Source: Candidatus Vallotiella hemipterorum (GTDB lineage Bacteria; Pseudomonadota; Gammaproteobacteria; Burkholderiales; Burkholderiaceae). Taken from it: a stretch of 64,000 nucleotides of DNA. The stretch spans positions 186,001-250,000 of the forward strand of contig NZ_OU343031.1 in the NCBI RefSeq assembly GCF_910593725.1. Direction: 5' to 3'. Shown here piece by piece: positions 30,539 to 41,631 of this stretch; positions within the stretch are counted from its first letter, which is position 1; the number at the start of each line of letters is the position of its first letter. Both the position numbers and the translations under genes were made by a program. A model generated the notes under the pieces. The model made no database searches and was not told the origin of the DNA. It saw only the letters and a list, made by a program, of their open reading frames with translations.

Positions 30539-32371
30539 TCAAATAACAGAATCCCACGGTACGGAAAGTCGCATTGCGCAGTTGATAATACCCACCATTG
30601 AGTAGGTTTGCGGAAAGTTTCCCCACATTTCACCAGTAACTGGATGCGTGTCTTCGGATAGTAAACCAAGATGGTTCCGCGATGCCAGCATTGCTTCGAA
30701 GATTACGCGGGCTTCCTCACGACGACCAATTCTAGCTAGTGCATCAATACGCCAAAATGTGCAGATATTAAATGCGGTTTCAGGCTTTCCAAAATCGTCT
30801 GGTGCTTCATAGCGTCGCATGTAGGGGCCATCGCATAGTGATCGCTCTAGTGCTTCAACAGTGGATATAAAGCGCGGATCTTTTGAGTTAATCATGTTGA
30901 CTTCAGCCATCAGGAGCACGCTTGCATCTAAATCTCGTCCACCAACGCTTTCAGCAAATGCGCCACGAGCCTCGTTCCACGCGTTATCTAGCAAATATTC
31001 ACGGATCTTGTCAGCGCGATCACGCCACAGCATTTCGCGCTTAAGTAGCCCAAGCGTATGTGCGATTTTTGCAAGCCGATCGCAAGCGGCCCAGTTCATT
31101 AATACCGATGAAGTATGAATGCGAGCACGCGACCGAAGCTCCCACATGCCGGCATCTGGTTGCTTATATATTTTATAGGCATGCTCCCCCACAGACTCTA
31201 AATGCTCAAACTCGGATAGCCCGGCTGGGCGCATTAAGCGCCGATCATAGAAAGCCTGTGCCGCACCTAAGATGATATTACCGTATACATCGTGCTGGAA
31301 GTGCTCGTATGCCTGATTGCCAACACGTACTGGTGCTTGACCGCGGTACCCATCCAAATGCTCAACAATCGACTCTGGAAGCGACTCTTCGAGACCAATA
31401 CCGTAGAGTGGTTTGATGTGCCCTCCCTTGGATCGCAATACAATATTTTGTAACCAGCGTAAGTAATTTTCCATAGTGCTAACTTCAGATAAACTGTTTA
31501 GCGCACGTACCACAAAGAATGCATCGCGTAGCCAGCAATATCGGTAGTCCCAGTTACGACTACTATTTGGCGCTTCCGGAATGCTAGTAGTCATTGCCGC
31601 AATAATCGCACCAGTATCCTCAAAAAGAGACAGCTTTAGCGTGATAGCTGCTCGAATTACCGCATCTTGCCATTCTAGAGATATCGCAAGCCGGCTGCTC
31701 CACTCACGCCAGTACTGGATAGTATTTTGCTCAAAATCATGCACGATATTCTTAATATCTGCAGTCAGTATTTCATCCGGTCCAAAGATAAAATTAGCCT
31801 CTCGATCAAGCAGAAATTGCTGCTCTGAGGCAATGTACGATAATGGCGCGTCAGTCGTGAGCCTCAGCATTTGCGTAGGGCCAACGTAGCGGATATAGTG
31901 GCTGTCTTGTGTGATTATAGGTGGCAACTGGCCCCAGTTAAAACGGGGGCGTAGCTGTACTGTAATACGTACTGCGCCTTCTAAGGGCTTCACGCGGCGC
32001 ACGATCGTTGTTGGGCGGAAATAACGCCCACGTGAATAGAATCGTGGCGCGAAGTCAGTAATCTCAATACCCTGCCCATTTATGTCATATAAGCACGTAC
32101 GAAGCACAGCGGTGTTTGGCTCGTAGAACTGCTCACTACGCTCATATTTCTCAATTTTTATACCCCATAAACTAGCATGATCTGAGGTATCAATGAGTGC
32201 GTTAAAGACCGGATCACTATCAAATCGCGGCAAGCAGCTCCAGACAATGCAACCCATCTTATCAATCAGTGCACTGAATGCACAATTGCCAATAACGCCG
32301 AGATCGAGCGAGCGATGGGAGGCAGTACGGAGGGAGGGGGTCGGGGATGACTCGGTAGAAGACAGGATCAT
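30539..32371 (-). CDS. Glycoside hydrolase family 15 protein (glucoamylase/trehalase-like)
   Basis: A 610-residue protein of the GH15 type with an N-terminal beta-sandwich region (about residues 20-230) and a C-terminal (alpha/alpha)6 barrel. Recognisable segments are LGVIGNCAFSALIDKMGCIVW, SSRNWDYRYCWLRDA, GLEESLPESIVEHLDGY, VRVGNQAYEHFQHDVYG and the late ETAFNICTFWRIDAL. GH15 proteins of this kind hydrolyse alpha-glucosidic bonds, and several act on trehalose. No signal peptide is seen, so it works in the cytoplasm. A trehalose synthesis partner (otsA), often near by in relatives, is absent. The start lies 72 bases downstream (on this strand) of a large hairpin. Confidence 0.88.
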   Translation of the reverse strand: MILSSTESSPTPSLRTASHRSLDLGVIGNCAFSALIDKMGCIVWSCLPRFDSDPVFNALIDTSDHASLWGIKIEKYERSEQFYEPNTAVLRTCLYDINGQGIEITDFAPRFYSRGRYFRPTTIVRRVKPLEGAVRITVQLRPRFNWGQLPPIITQDSHYIRYVGPTQMLRLTTDAPLSYIASEQQFLLDREANFIFGPDEILTADIKNIVHDFEQNTIQYWREWSSRLAISLEWQDAVIRAAITLKLSLFEDTGAIIAAMTTSIPEAPNSSRNWDYRYCWLRDAFFVVRALNSLSEVSTMENYLRWLQNIVLRSKGGHIKPLYGIGLEESLPESIVEHLDGYRGQAPVRVGNQAYEHFQHDVYGNIILGAAQAFYDRRLMRPAGLSEFEHLESVGEHAYKIYKQPDAGMWELRSRARIHTSSVLMNWAACDRLAKIAHTLGLLKREMLWRDRADKIREYLLDNAWNEARGAFAESVGGRDLDASVLLMAEVNMINSKDPRFISTVEALERSLCDGPYMRRYEAPDDFGKPETAFNICTFWRIDALARIGRREEARVIFEAMLASRNHLGLLSEDTHPVTGEMWGNFPQTYSMVGIINCAMRLSVPWDSVI

Positions 32372-33057
32372 CGTAAAATACCTTAGCGTTCTAAGTTTGG
32401 ATAGGGAAGATGCGTCTACGGCATGTGAAGCTTTACCACGTACAGTGTGCAGTCTGCGCTAGCTTTTCGGTGTCGCGCAAGACTGCACACTGCATCAGTT
32501 ACTAAACTTGACACGCACTTAAGTGATGTAAACTTTGACATATACAGTACGAAGGCAGTTACTAGAGATAGGTGACGGTTAGATAATCTGGTGGCACGCC
32601 TGCCCATACTATATCGATGCTTTCACCCTATTCGTAGAGAGTCGTCAATCATTGAGACTTGCGCAGTCAGATTAATAACCACCCATATAACAGGCTGTTT
32701 AGTTGTTACTATTAAGAGAGGAGTCGAGGTCTATTGTACCGTCCTCGCGCCTTTGCGCAATTAAATAGCAACATCTACTGAATTAAAATGCTGATAACAT
32801 GCAGCAGCGAAGAGTCCAGAAGGAATTTGAAGAAATATTAGAGAAATAAAAGCAGTTTCTATTATTATCTAATCGATAAAGTAATACGATCTAACTTAGC
32901 CAAATAATTAGCTATTTTTATAGCTAATCAATGCTGCTAGACTCCCTAAAAGGTAAATGGGGCTCAGAATTAGATTAAGCAACGGTGATACTATTCCGCA
33001 GCATTAATATGCTCTTACTCGAAAGATGATAATATGGGTGGTAGCTTTCCACTTAAT
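32372..33057. other. Non-coding stretch between MFS gene and GH15 gene
   Basis: Apart from the hairpin at 32443-32492 I see no gene. Short frames here show no recognisable family. Confidence 0.5.
32443..32492. repeat. Large hairpin upstream of the GH15 gene
   Basis: CAGTGTGCAGTCT (32443-32455) pairs with AGACTGCACACTG (32480-32492), and GCGC (32456-32459) with GCGC (32475-32478), giving 17 pairs broken by one bulged A, around a 15-base loop. It is GC-richer than its surroundings and is not followed by a T-run on either strand. It lies in the likely promoter or 5' leader of the leftward GH15 gene. Confidence 0.6.
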
Positions 33058-34248
33058 CTAATGACTTGTGGGTAGTTTAAAAGTTTTTAGCCTTACGTCG
33101 GAAACCCGAGCTGTATACTGTTCTCGAAGATGTGCGCAGATAAAGAGGATAATACTCAAAAACAGTACGACGATCAGTGCATCAGGGCTGATCATACGCA
33201 TTAGCGCGCCAGTAACTATCGGTCCTAAACAACTGGCTACGCCCCATGACGCACTGATCAAAGAGCTAGCGGTAACTAGCAACGGACCAGAGAAACGTTC
33301 CCCGACTGCCGCCAAGGATAACGTGTATACCCCCCCCGCAGCCCCGCCAAGCAGGATCAGTACAGGCCAACATAGCCATGGCTGCGAAGCAACCGCGGGC
33401 AATATTAGCAACAACAGAGTTACAACTAGTGCTGCGCTCAGGTGTACACGTTCCCGGCCGACCTGATCAGCTAGCCACCCAAAGAAAAATGAGCATATAG
33501 TTTCACCGAGTGCGATCGCGGACCCACATACAACAGCCATTTCTGTTAAGACATTATGATGGAGCGCGAACAACGGCAGCAATGACAATGCTAGTGTATC
33601 AAACAAAGCAAAAAAGCTCGCACCAGCAATCGGTGCAAGCATGCGTGGTAATACTGTTTTCCAGGTATCACGAGGTTTATCGTCGGCTAGGTTAATATCA
33701 GGTGCGATTCGCATTATCCATAGTCCGGGCAGAGCTAGAAGGAAGATTAGGGCGCATAATGCAAAACGCCATTTAGGATAATAGGCAATTATACTAACAA
33801 GTAGGGGTCCGGCCATCTGGAATAAGGTAAAGTTAGCCGTATACAGCGCAATGATGCGACCGCGCGATTGATCGAGAACAAGTTGGTGCACCCAGACTTC
33901 AGTGATCGTAAAAAGTAGCATTAAAGCAGCACCTGAGATTGCTCTCAGGATAGTCCATGCAATAATATTAGCTGTCGCTTGCATTACAAGAGTCGCGAGC
34001 GACGTTATCAACACCGTGCTAATAATGGTTCTGCGTGCGCCGATACGCGATGTAATACGCTCCACAAATGTAACGATCACGAGCCCGCCTCCCGCCTGCG
34101 CAGCAGTAAGAATGCCAATCACGTCTGAACCATAGCCAGCTTGTATCAACGCCATAGCAGTGAGAGGAAACGTGGCACCGATTCCTAGTCCGACGATAGC
34201 AACGCTAGTCATTAACGCGAAAAAGTCGCGTGTAAAGATAACTTTCAT
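33058..34248 (-). CDS. Major facilitator superfamily transporter
   Basis: A 396-residue inner-membrane protein with about twelve hydrophobic helices and the MFS loop motif between helices 2 and 3 (ERITSRIGARRTI) and a related motif in the second half (GWLADQVGRERVH). It resembles the YcaD-type sugar or drug transporters. No substrate can be named from sequence. It faces the same way as the GH15 gene, but 690 bases separate them, so an operon is unlikely. Intact. Confidence 0.85.
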   Translation of the reverse strand: MKVIFTRDFFALMTSVAIVGLGIGATFPLTAMALIQAGYGSDVIGILTAAQAGGGLVIVTFVERITSRIGARRTIISTVLITSLATLVMQATANIIAWTILRAISGAALMLLFTITEVWVHQLVLDQSRGRIIALYTANFTLFQMAGPLLVSIIAYYPKWRFALCALIFLLALPGLWIMRIAPDINLADDKPRDTWKTVLPRMLAPIAGASFFALFDTLALSLLPLFALHHNVLTEMAVVCGSAIALGETICSFFFGWLADQVGRERVHLSAALVVTLLLLILPAVASQPWLCWPVLILLGGAAGGVYTLSLAAVGERFSGPLLVTASSLISASWGVASCLGPIVTGALMRMISPDALIVVLFLSIILFICAHLREQYTARVSDVRLKTFKLPTSH

Positions 34249-35081
34249 TCGAGTATCATGGGCGTCTGTGTGCCAATGATGAAACCTTCTCTCTTATTCT
34301 GTTGTATATACATTGAATGACATCAAGCTCCGCGGATTATGCTTAGGGTGTCTTAGGGGAATTCTACATCGGCCGGTAGTCCGCTATTTGGCTATGTGAA
34401 AAATATCAAACCAGCTAATCTAAAATCTCAGTAGTGCCCGTATTCCTAATTATCTGAGACCAAATTACATAGTCCTTCTTGCCGGTTTTAGACAGCGTGG
34501 TGCTGACTGCGCAGAGTATTACTCACTATAAAATTAGTTGTCAGTCTAAACTGAATAGCAAAGCGACGGATATAGTTTTTCGAATTCAATATACCGCACA
34601 CAAAATTGCACACTAGTGTCCAGGTAATTTAGGTCGTGCTCCACTGATAGGTGCTTAGTTCGTTTGAAAAAACTACGCGCTTAAATTTTACAGAATATAG
34701 CACTGGAGATGCTCATATCTATATATGATTATACGTCTTTGAAAGACGATTAATAGACTGCCGCGTCCGCTGCTATCAGACTTCTTAGTGGACTAGTTTT
34801 TATTTAAACTCTACATATCTAAGCGTGATAAGGAAAATTAGATGAAATGATCTTATTCATACTACTGCAGTCAATGCATAGTCAATTTTAGCAGTAGCTA
34901 TCACCATAAAAAATGAACGCCATCCTAATACTAAACGACTTGTTTGAGTGTTATCAATTTATAATGATATATCTAGGTTGACACATTCTATGTGTCTGAC
35001 CAGCCGCATACATATAGTTGCGATTAAGTGTGGCATCTATAAATACCGTAAATACCTCCTACACTATAGAAAATTTGGGTT
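34249..35081. other. AT-rich non-coding stretch upstream of groESL
   Basis: About 830 bases without a recognisable gene; ends at the heat-shock promoter of groESL. Confidence 0.5.
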
Positions 35082-35108
35082 CTTGAAATAGTCCTCACCT
35101 GTCCATAT
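35082..35108 (+). promoter_or_regulatory. RpoH (sigma-32) type heat-shock promoter of groESL
   Basis: CTTGAAA (35082-35088) is an exact match to the sigma-32 -35 element. About 13 bases later TCCATAT (35102-35108) matches the -10 consensus CCCCATNT with one mismatch in the core. Transcription would start near 35115, some 100 bases before groES. Confidence 0.7.
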
Positions 35109-35110
35109 AA

Positions 35111-35137
35111 TTGGCTCTATCCGCACATGAGTGCTAA
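35111..35137 (+). promoter_or_regulatory. CIRCE-like operator (HrcA site), left half eroded
   Basis: The right half GAGTGCTAA (35129-35137) is a perfect match to the CIRCE element. Exactly nine bases upstream the left half reads TTGGCTCTA (35111-35119), matching six of nine positions of TTAGCACTC. The site overlaps the predicted transcription start of the sigma-32 promoter, where the repressor HrcA would block it. Confidence 0.65.
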
Positions 35138-35153
35138 CAACACGTGCCACCAA

Positions 35154-35175
35154 GACGCCTAGTTTGTCAGGCGTC
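35154..35175 (+). promoter_or_regulatory. Hairpin in the groES leader
   Basis: GACGCCT (35154-35160) pairs with AGGCGTC (35169-35175) around an 8-base loop, about 45 bases before groES. It lies in the 5' untranslated leader; a role in mRNA stability or translation is only inferred. Confidence 0.4.
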
Positions 35176-35219
35176 AACGTTAAAAGCGTTCTTTAGCCTA
35201 CAACATAAAAGGAGTGTGT

Positions 35220-35510
35220 ATGAACCTTCGTCCTTTGCACGATCGCGTTATCGTTAAGCGTTTAGATCAGGAAACCAAGACTGCATCAGGAATCGTAATT
35301 CCTGATGCAGCAGCTGAGAAGCCTGATCAAGGCGAGGTCCTGGCTATTGGTCCAGGAAAGCGTGACGATAAAGGCGCAAAAATTGCGCTTGATATTAAAG
35401 TAGGCGACCGTGTGTTATTCGGTAAGTATGCCGGTCAGACGGTCAAAGTTGATGGGCAAGAGTTGCTCGTCATGCGCGAAGAAGACATTATGGCGGCTGT
35501 CCAAAAGTAA
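35220..35510 (+). CDS. groES: Co-chaperonin GroES
   Basis: GroES is the seven-subunit lid of the GroEL folding chamber. The 96-residue protein begins [15 protein letters not shown]; a GTG two codons earlier is rejected because AAAAGGAG ends six bases before the ATG at 35220. The mobile loop ([14 protein letters not shown]), which docks on GroEL, is intact. groEL follows after 48 bases in one operon controlled by the promoter and operator described above. Confidence 0.98.
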   Translation: MNLRPLHDRVIVKRLDQETKTASGIVIPDAAAEKPDQGEVLAIGPGKRDDKGAKIALDIKVGDRVLFGKYAGQTVKVDGQELLVMREEDIMAAVQK

Positions 35511-37202
<1,692 letters not shown>

Positions 37203-37283
37203 AGTTCAGTTTGCCTAATAAGTCTTAAGCATCGGCCTCTTAAAAGCTGTTAGCTAAGTTTTTAAAACCCCGATGCAATTCAT

Positions 37284-37320
37284 AAGACCCTATGTTTTTA
37301 GGAACATAGGGTCTTTTTTT
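37284..37320 (+). terminator. Rho-independent terminator of groESL
   Basis: AAGACCCTATGTT (37284-37296) pairs perfectly with AACATAGGGTCTT (37303-37315) around a 6-base loop and is followed by a T-run. It lies 82 bases after the groEL stop codon. Confidence 0.92.
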
Positions 37321-37369
37321 AATCCGTCGTTTTAAGCGAAGATTTAAATAATTTTAGGTTATTCTTAAC

Positions 37370-37392
37370 CGGCCGAATAAGAATTCGGGCCG
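37370..37392. terminator. Second hairpin downstream of groEL
   Basis: CGGCCGAAT (37370-37378) pairs with ATTC-G-GGCCG (37383-37392), nine pairs with one bulged G, followed by TTTATCTT. It may be a backup terminator. Confidence 0.35.
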
Positions 37393-37902
37393 TTTATCTT
37401 GCCTGAGCCGCATATAAAAAGAATTGAAAATAAAATATCTACTGATGAAGAGGCATATTGCCTAGTATGCGTATTTAACGCCTGTTTGCGTAGCGATTTA
37501 TTATAGTGCCAATCTATTATTGGTCTATTATTACCCATGTTGTAATCCGATTACTTAGCGCACTAATACGTCTGATTAGATACTCTCTGATGCGGTAGGA
37601 TACATTTTTACACATTTAACTCCTCAGAGAAATTATGTATTAGATAATTACGCAGGCTATGTGTCTTAGTACGTAATAATACGCAGTATAACCCCAGCAC
37701 CGGGGCTAGATTATTAATACACTAGCAAGCTGTAAACATTATAAAGTACGGTAGTGATATTTATTACATTAGGTGTATTAACTAACATGCTTTTGAATAG
37801 ATCGACTGTACTATATAACCCATGCTAGATAGTAATATAACAACACAGGTACTATACCTTAAATTTTATTTAAATAAATTACTAGTTTGATACGGCAATA
37901 AG
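37393..37902. other. AT-rich non-coding stretch between groEL and rubredoxin
   Basis: About 500 bases without a recognisable gene. Relatives carry cofactor genes such as hemL and thiD near here, but I could not match them. Confidence 0.45.
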
Positions 37903-38073
37903 ATGGACTACAAAAGTTGGATGTGCCTGATTTGTGGTTGGATTTATGACGAAGCAGAAGGTCTTCCGGAAGAGGGGCTTTTGCCTGGCACGCGCTGGAC
38001 GGATATTCCTATTAATTGGACGTGCTCCGAGTGCGGGGCACGAAAGGAAGATTTCGAGATGGTTCAAATTTAA
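37903..38073 (+). CDS. Rubredoxin
   Basis: A 56-residue one-iron electron carrier of the cytoplasm. The four iron-binding cysteines are C8 and C11 (MCLICGWIYDEAEG) and C41 and C44 (WTCSECGARKEDF), with the usual aromatic residues and PGTRWTDIP loop in between. The length is complete for the family. A 61-codon frame on the opposite strand is only its shadow. It stands alone between long non-coding stretches; in Burkholderia it lies in the same order before yqgE. Its redox partner is not in this window. Confidence 0.93.
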   Translation: MDYKSWMCLICGWIYDEAEGLPEEGLLPGTRWTDIPINWTCSECGARKEDFEMVQI

Positions 38074-38947
38074 ACTATAGACAAGAGGGCTTAATACACA
38101 GCAGTAAGCTATACGAACATATATTAACTGGGTAAGAAGCTGTAGAGAGACTAGCTATAGCTAGATAAGCTTCGCTTTACTTTGCAAGCAGTGTCAGTAG
38201 CCTTTCTAAATTTAACCCCTACCTCAAATATGGGGTTTCGCCCGGGTGCGCATTGAGCGCACGCGATTAACTGATATGCGTTAGGTAACGCTGGCTTATA
38301 CCCTAGACGGGTTGCAAGGTGTGTATTACAGAATCGATAAGTGAGGAAGCTTAGTAATCTCTATAGCAGTTAGTTGCCGATGTGCTTGGTGCCTGCTTCT
38401 ACTATGACAGGGAGCAATATGACGAGGATATTATTAAGCAGACCAACACTAAGAATGTGAGGAAAATGCTTAGTGGAAAAAAGTTAGCACCTAATAACAT
38501 GGACGACTACGCATAACTTTAACTGTTGTATGATTATAGGGTATCCTTGATTTAGTAGAGGGCGCCGTTGCCTACTTATCTATATGCTGAGCACATAGAT
38601 AGACCCCGCCTCAAGCAGTGTTGACTTACTGCGGGTCAATATGTGCAATTTTAACTATATTCCCTGCGCGTGATAGATAATATTGTCACATATTTAGACT
38701 TATATAGAAATATGTCGATAATCCCGAAGCAGGCACACTACTTACGTTAATAGAACTACGCTCTATTTTAGAAAGCGTGCCCGCTATGCATGGGGAAAAT
38801 GTTTACCAGCTATTATTCCAAATCTTTGCTTGATACCTCTCCTTCTAAATTAGAAGCCGGCTGTTAGTAATTCAACTATAGTGAGGCTAGAAAAGTGCTA
38901 CTCATATAATCACTAAAAACCCCCAAGTTTTTTCTAAAATTTAAAAC
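38074..38947. other. Non-coding stretch between rubredoxin and yqgE
   Basis: About 870 bases where relatives carry twitching-motility/chemotaxis genes (pilG/H/I/J type). I found no readable remnant of them. Confidence 0.4.
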
Positions 38948-39526
38948 ATGTTAAAGACTACTCATCCTATCAACTTGACTAACCAGTTCCTAATTGCTAT
39001 GCCACACATAGCCGATTCCACTTTTTTCGGGACGGTAGTGTACCTCTGCGAGCACACTGAGCGCGGTGCATTCGGTTTAGTAATTAACAGGCCAACTAAT
39101 ATTGACCTTCAAGCGCTATTTTCTCGTATAGATCTGAAGTTAGAAATTGAGCCGCTATTGCGTGTACCTGTTTATTTCGGCGGGCCAGTTCAGACTGAAC
39201 GAGGATTTGTTCTGCACGACCCCATCCACAATGGCAACTATACCTCATCTATGTCAGTACTAAGCGGGCTTAAAATAACCACATCAAAAGACGTGCTTGA
39301 AGCGGTGGTAAATGGTAACGGCCCTAAGCGCTTCCTAATGACGCTTGGGCATGCTGGCTGGAGTGCGGGGCAGCTAGAGGAAGAGATTGCGAAGAATGGA
39401 TGGCTAACTGTTGAGGGAGATCCAAATATTATGTTCGATATGCCAGCAGAGCAACGTTTTGATGCGGCACTTGGATTGCTGGGTATCTCATCAATAATGC
39501 TTTCCGGAGAAGTGGGGCACGCATGA
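38948..39526 (+). CDS. yqgE: YqgE/AlgH family protein (UPF0301)
   Basis: A 192-residue cytoplasmic protein of the conserved YqgE/AlgH family, whose biochemical role is unsettled. Family hallmarks are [21 protein letters not shown] near the N-terminus, [28 protein letters not shown] and [15 protein letters not shown]. The stop overlaps the start of ruvX by four bases (ATGA), the usual linked pair. Intact. Confidence 0.94.
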   Translation: MLKTTHPINLTNQFLIAMPHIADSTFFGTVVYLCEHTERGAFGLVINRPTNIDLQALFSRIDLKLEIEPLLRVPVYFGGPVQTERGFVLHDPIHNGNYTSSMSVLSGLKITTSKDVLEAVVNGNGPKRFLMTLGHAGWSAGQLEEEIAKNGWLTVEGDPNIMFDMPAEQRFDAALGLLGISSIMLSGEVGHA

Positions 39527-39933
39527 ATACGGCAGAGGCAACGTTGCTCGCGTTCGACTACGGACACAAGCGCATCGGCGTAGCGATTGGAAACACGCTG
39601 ACTTATTGCGCGCGAGCGCTTATAACTGTCGAAAACCGAAATCGCGAATACCGTTTTGCAGCAGTGGGTAGATTAATTAATCTATGGCAACCGCTATGGC
39701 TCGTTGTGGGGCTGCCCATGTATGCTGATGGGACTCCACACACGCTAACACAGCAAGCTAAGCGTTTTGGAAACCAACTCCATGGGCGCTTTGACTTACC
39801 AGTAACATGGGTTGACGAACGATACTCATCTACCGAGGCTGAAGCGACAGGCGCTCGTGGACCTGTTCTAGACGCACTAGCAGCATGCATTATTCTTCAG
39901 CAGTATTTTGATGAAAATGCATTTAAGCACTAA
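39523..39933 (+). CDS. ruvX: Holliday junction resolvase-like YqgF/RuvX
   Basis: A 136-residue RNase H-fold protein implicated in pre-16S rRNA 5' end processing and formerly listed as a Holliday junction resolvase. The motif [13 protein letters not shown] carries the first catalytic Asp; the Glu of [12 protein letters not shown] and an Asp in GPVLDALAA complete the set. It overlaps yqgE. In Burkholderia pyrR follows, but here no pyrR is seen. Confidence 0.94.
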   Translation: MNTAEATLLAFDYGHKRIGVAIGNTLTYCARALITVENRNREYRFAAVGRLINLWQPLWLVVGLPMYADGTPHTLTQQAKRFGNQLHGRFDLPVTWVDERYSSTEAEATGARGPVLDALAACIILQQYFDENAFKH

Positions 39934-40530
39934 TAACGAGTATTGCTATGATAGTTATATCACACTATGAGTAATGCAAGCCCTGGTCAGCAGTACGATA
40001 CGCTTGAGCACAGGACTTTTCTAGTTAGGATCTATAGTAATAACGCCTAGATTATTAGGTGACTTGCCTGAAATCTAGGTCTGGCTTCGCTGGGTGTAGG
40101 CAATATTGCCTAGTATCTTGACGACTACATAAAGAAAGGGAGGGGCCCCATAGCTACGTGTAGTAAACGTCGTTGATTCATATATGTGGATAACAAGCCA
40201 TTCACTGGGCGAACTGGATCCATACTGCAATTAAAAGCTCTACGATACAGACGTTTAGTATGCATTAATTTCACTATACCGGTCTTGAGTCTGTCGCGAG
40301 CAATTCATCATCGATTTCATCGTTGGTGCGATGTTTAATATATTCTAGAGACAGAGGTGTTCGTTCTGCATCATGATTGTCACAGCATGCTAACGTTTAT
40401 CACTAAAGCGCTGAGTGATTATTACTTTGTCTTATAGGTATATAGGCGCCTGATGGTACTACATTGCTTATTACATCCCTTGTGACAGCTAAGCAACTAT
40501 TACCACTCTCATGATCAAACCAAGTTATCC
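39934..40530. other. Non-coding stretch where pyrR is expected
   Basis: About 600 bases between ruvX and pyrB. Relatives carry pyrR here. I found no frame that resembles it on either strand. Confidence 0.4.
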
Positions 40531-41607
40531 ATGAATACCGTCCCCTTAGAGCTCGCTGAAACGACATGCGAAGATGTATTACTTAATGCTAATAAGCATG
40601 ACCCGACCTTGCCTATATCCGCTGAATTTCAGACAAGTTTTCTACGCGGCCACCCACAATTAAATCAGCATGGTGAGCTTAAGCATTTACTGACTCTTGA
40701 AGGTCTACCTTCCGCAGTAGTCACATATATCTTAGATACTGCGACCCAGTTTCTCAGTGCGGCGGACCGGGGTATCAGAAAAGTGCCATTATTATGTGGG
40801 AAATCTGTATTTAATTTATTCTTCGAGAATTCAACACGCACCCGAACGACGTTCGAGATTGCCGCAAAACGGTTGTCTGCGGACGTACTAAATTTAAATA
40901 TTAATGCATTATCTACAAGTAAAGGAGAATCTTTACTAGACACGATTAATAATCTGTCTGCAATGCATGCAGATATGTTTATTGTACGACATGTACAAAG
41001 CGGCGCACCATATCTAATCGCTCAGCATTGCGCACCTCATGTACATATTATTAATGCTGGGGATGGTCGCCATGCGCACCCGACACAGGGACTACTAGAC
41101 ATGTACACGATTCGTCACTATAAATGTAACTTTACTGAGTTACGGGTAGCTATTGTCGGTGACATTTTGCATTCGCGCGTTGCTCGATCTGATATCCATG
41201 CACTGATTGCACTTGGTGTGCCTGAGATTCGTGCGATTGGGCCCCGAACGCTTTTGCCTGGAGGGCTAGAACATTTTGGCGTACGCGTTTTTCACGATAT
41301 GAAACAGGGCTTACGAAACGTCGATGTAATTATTATGCTGCGCCTGCAAAACGAACGTATGAACGGTGCATTAATGCCATCAGCGCAGGAGTACTTCAAG
41401 ACATGGGGTCTAACCTCGGAGAGGCTTGCATACGCCAAGCCTGATGCAATCGTCATGCATCCAGGACCTATGAACCGTGGCGTTGAGATCGAATCAAGTG
41501 TTGCGGATGGTCCGCAGTCTGTAATCCTAAATCAGGTTACATTCGGTATAGCAGTACGCATGGCTGTAATGAGTATTATCGCGGGCAATAACGACGAAAT
41601 GCATTAG
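40531..41607 (+). CDS. pyrB: Aspartate carbamoyltransferase catalytic subunit
   Basis: PyrB joins carbamoyl phosphate and aspartate in pyrimidine synthesis. At 358 residues it has an N-terminal extension of about 35 residues before the conserved core, as in other members that assemble with PyrX. The carbamoyl phosphate site [12 protein letters not shown], the [12 protein letters not shown] loop and the C-terminal [12 protein letters not shown] are intact. pyrX follows after 24 bases, so the two are one operon. No pyrI regulatory subunit gene is present. Confidence 0.96.
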   Translation: MNTVPLELAETTCEDVLLNANKHDPTLPISAEFQTSFLRGHPQLNQHGELKHLLTLEGLPSAVVTYILDTATQFLSAADRGIRKVPLLCGKSVFNLFFENSTRTRTTFEIAAKRLSADVLNLNINALSTSKGESLLDTINNLSAMHADMFIVRHVQSGAPYLIAQHCAPHVHIINAGDGRHAHPTQGLLDMYTIRHYKCNFTELRVAIVGDILHSRVARSDIHALIALGVPEIRAIGPRTLLPGGLEHFGVRVFHDMKQGLRNVDVIIMLRLQNERMNGALMPSAQEYFKTWGLTSERLAYAKPDAIVMHPGPMNRGVEIESSVADGPQSVILNQVTFGIAVRMAVMSIIAGNNDEMH

Positions 41608-41631
41608 TAGGCATTTAAAAAATCTATAAGC

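Noticed and set aside
37882-38067. Minus-strand 61-codon frame
   Set aside because: It is the shadow of rubredoxin on the plus strand, whose cysteine motifs are unmistakable.
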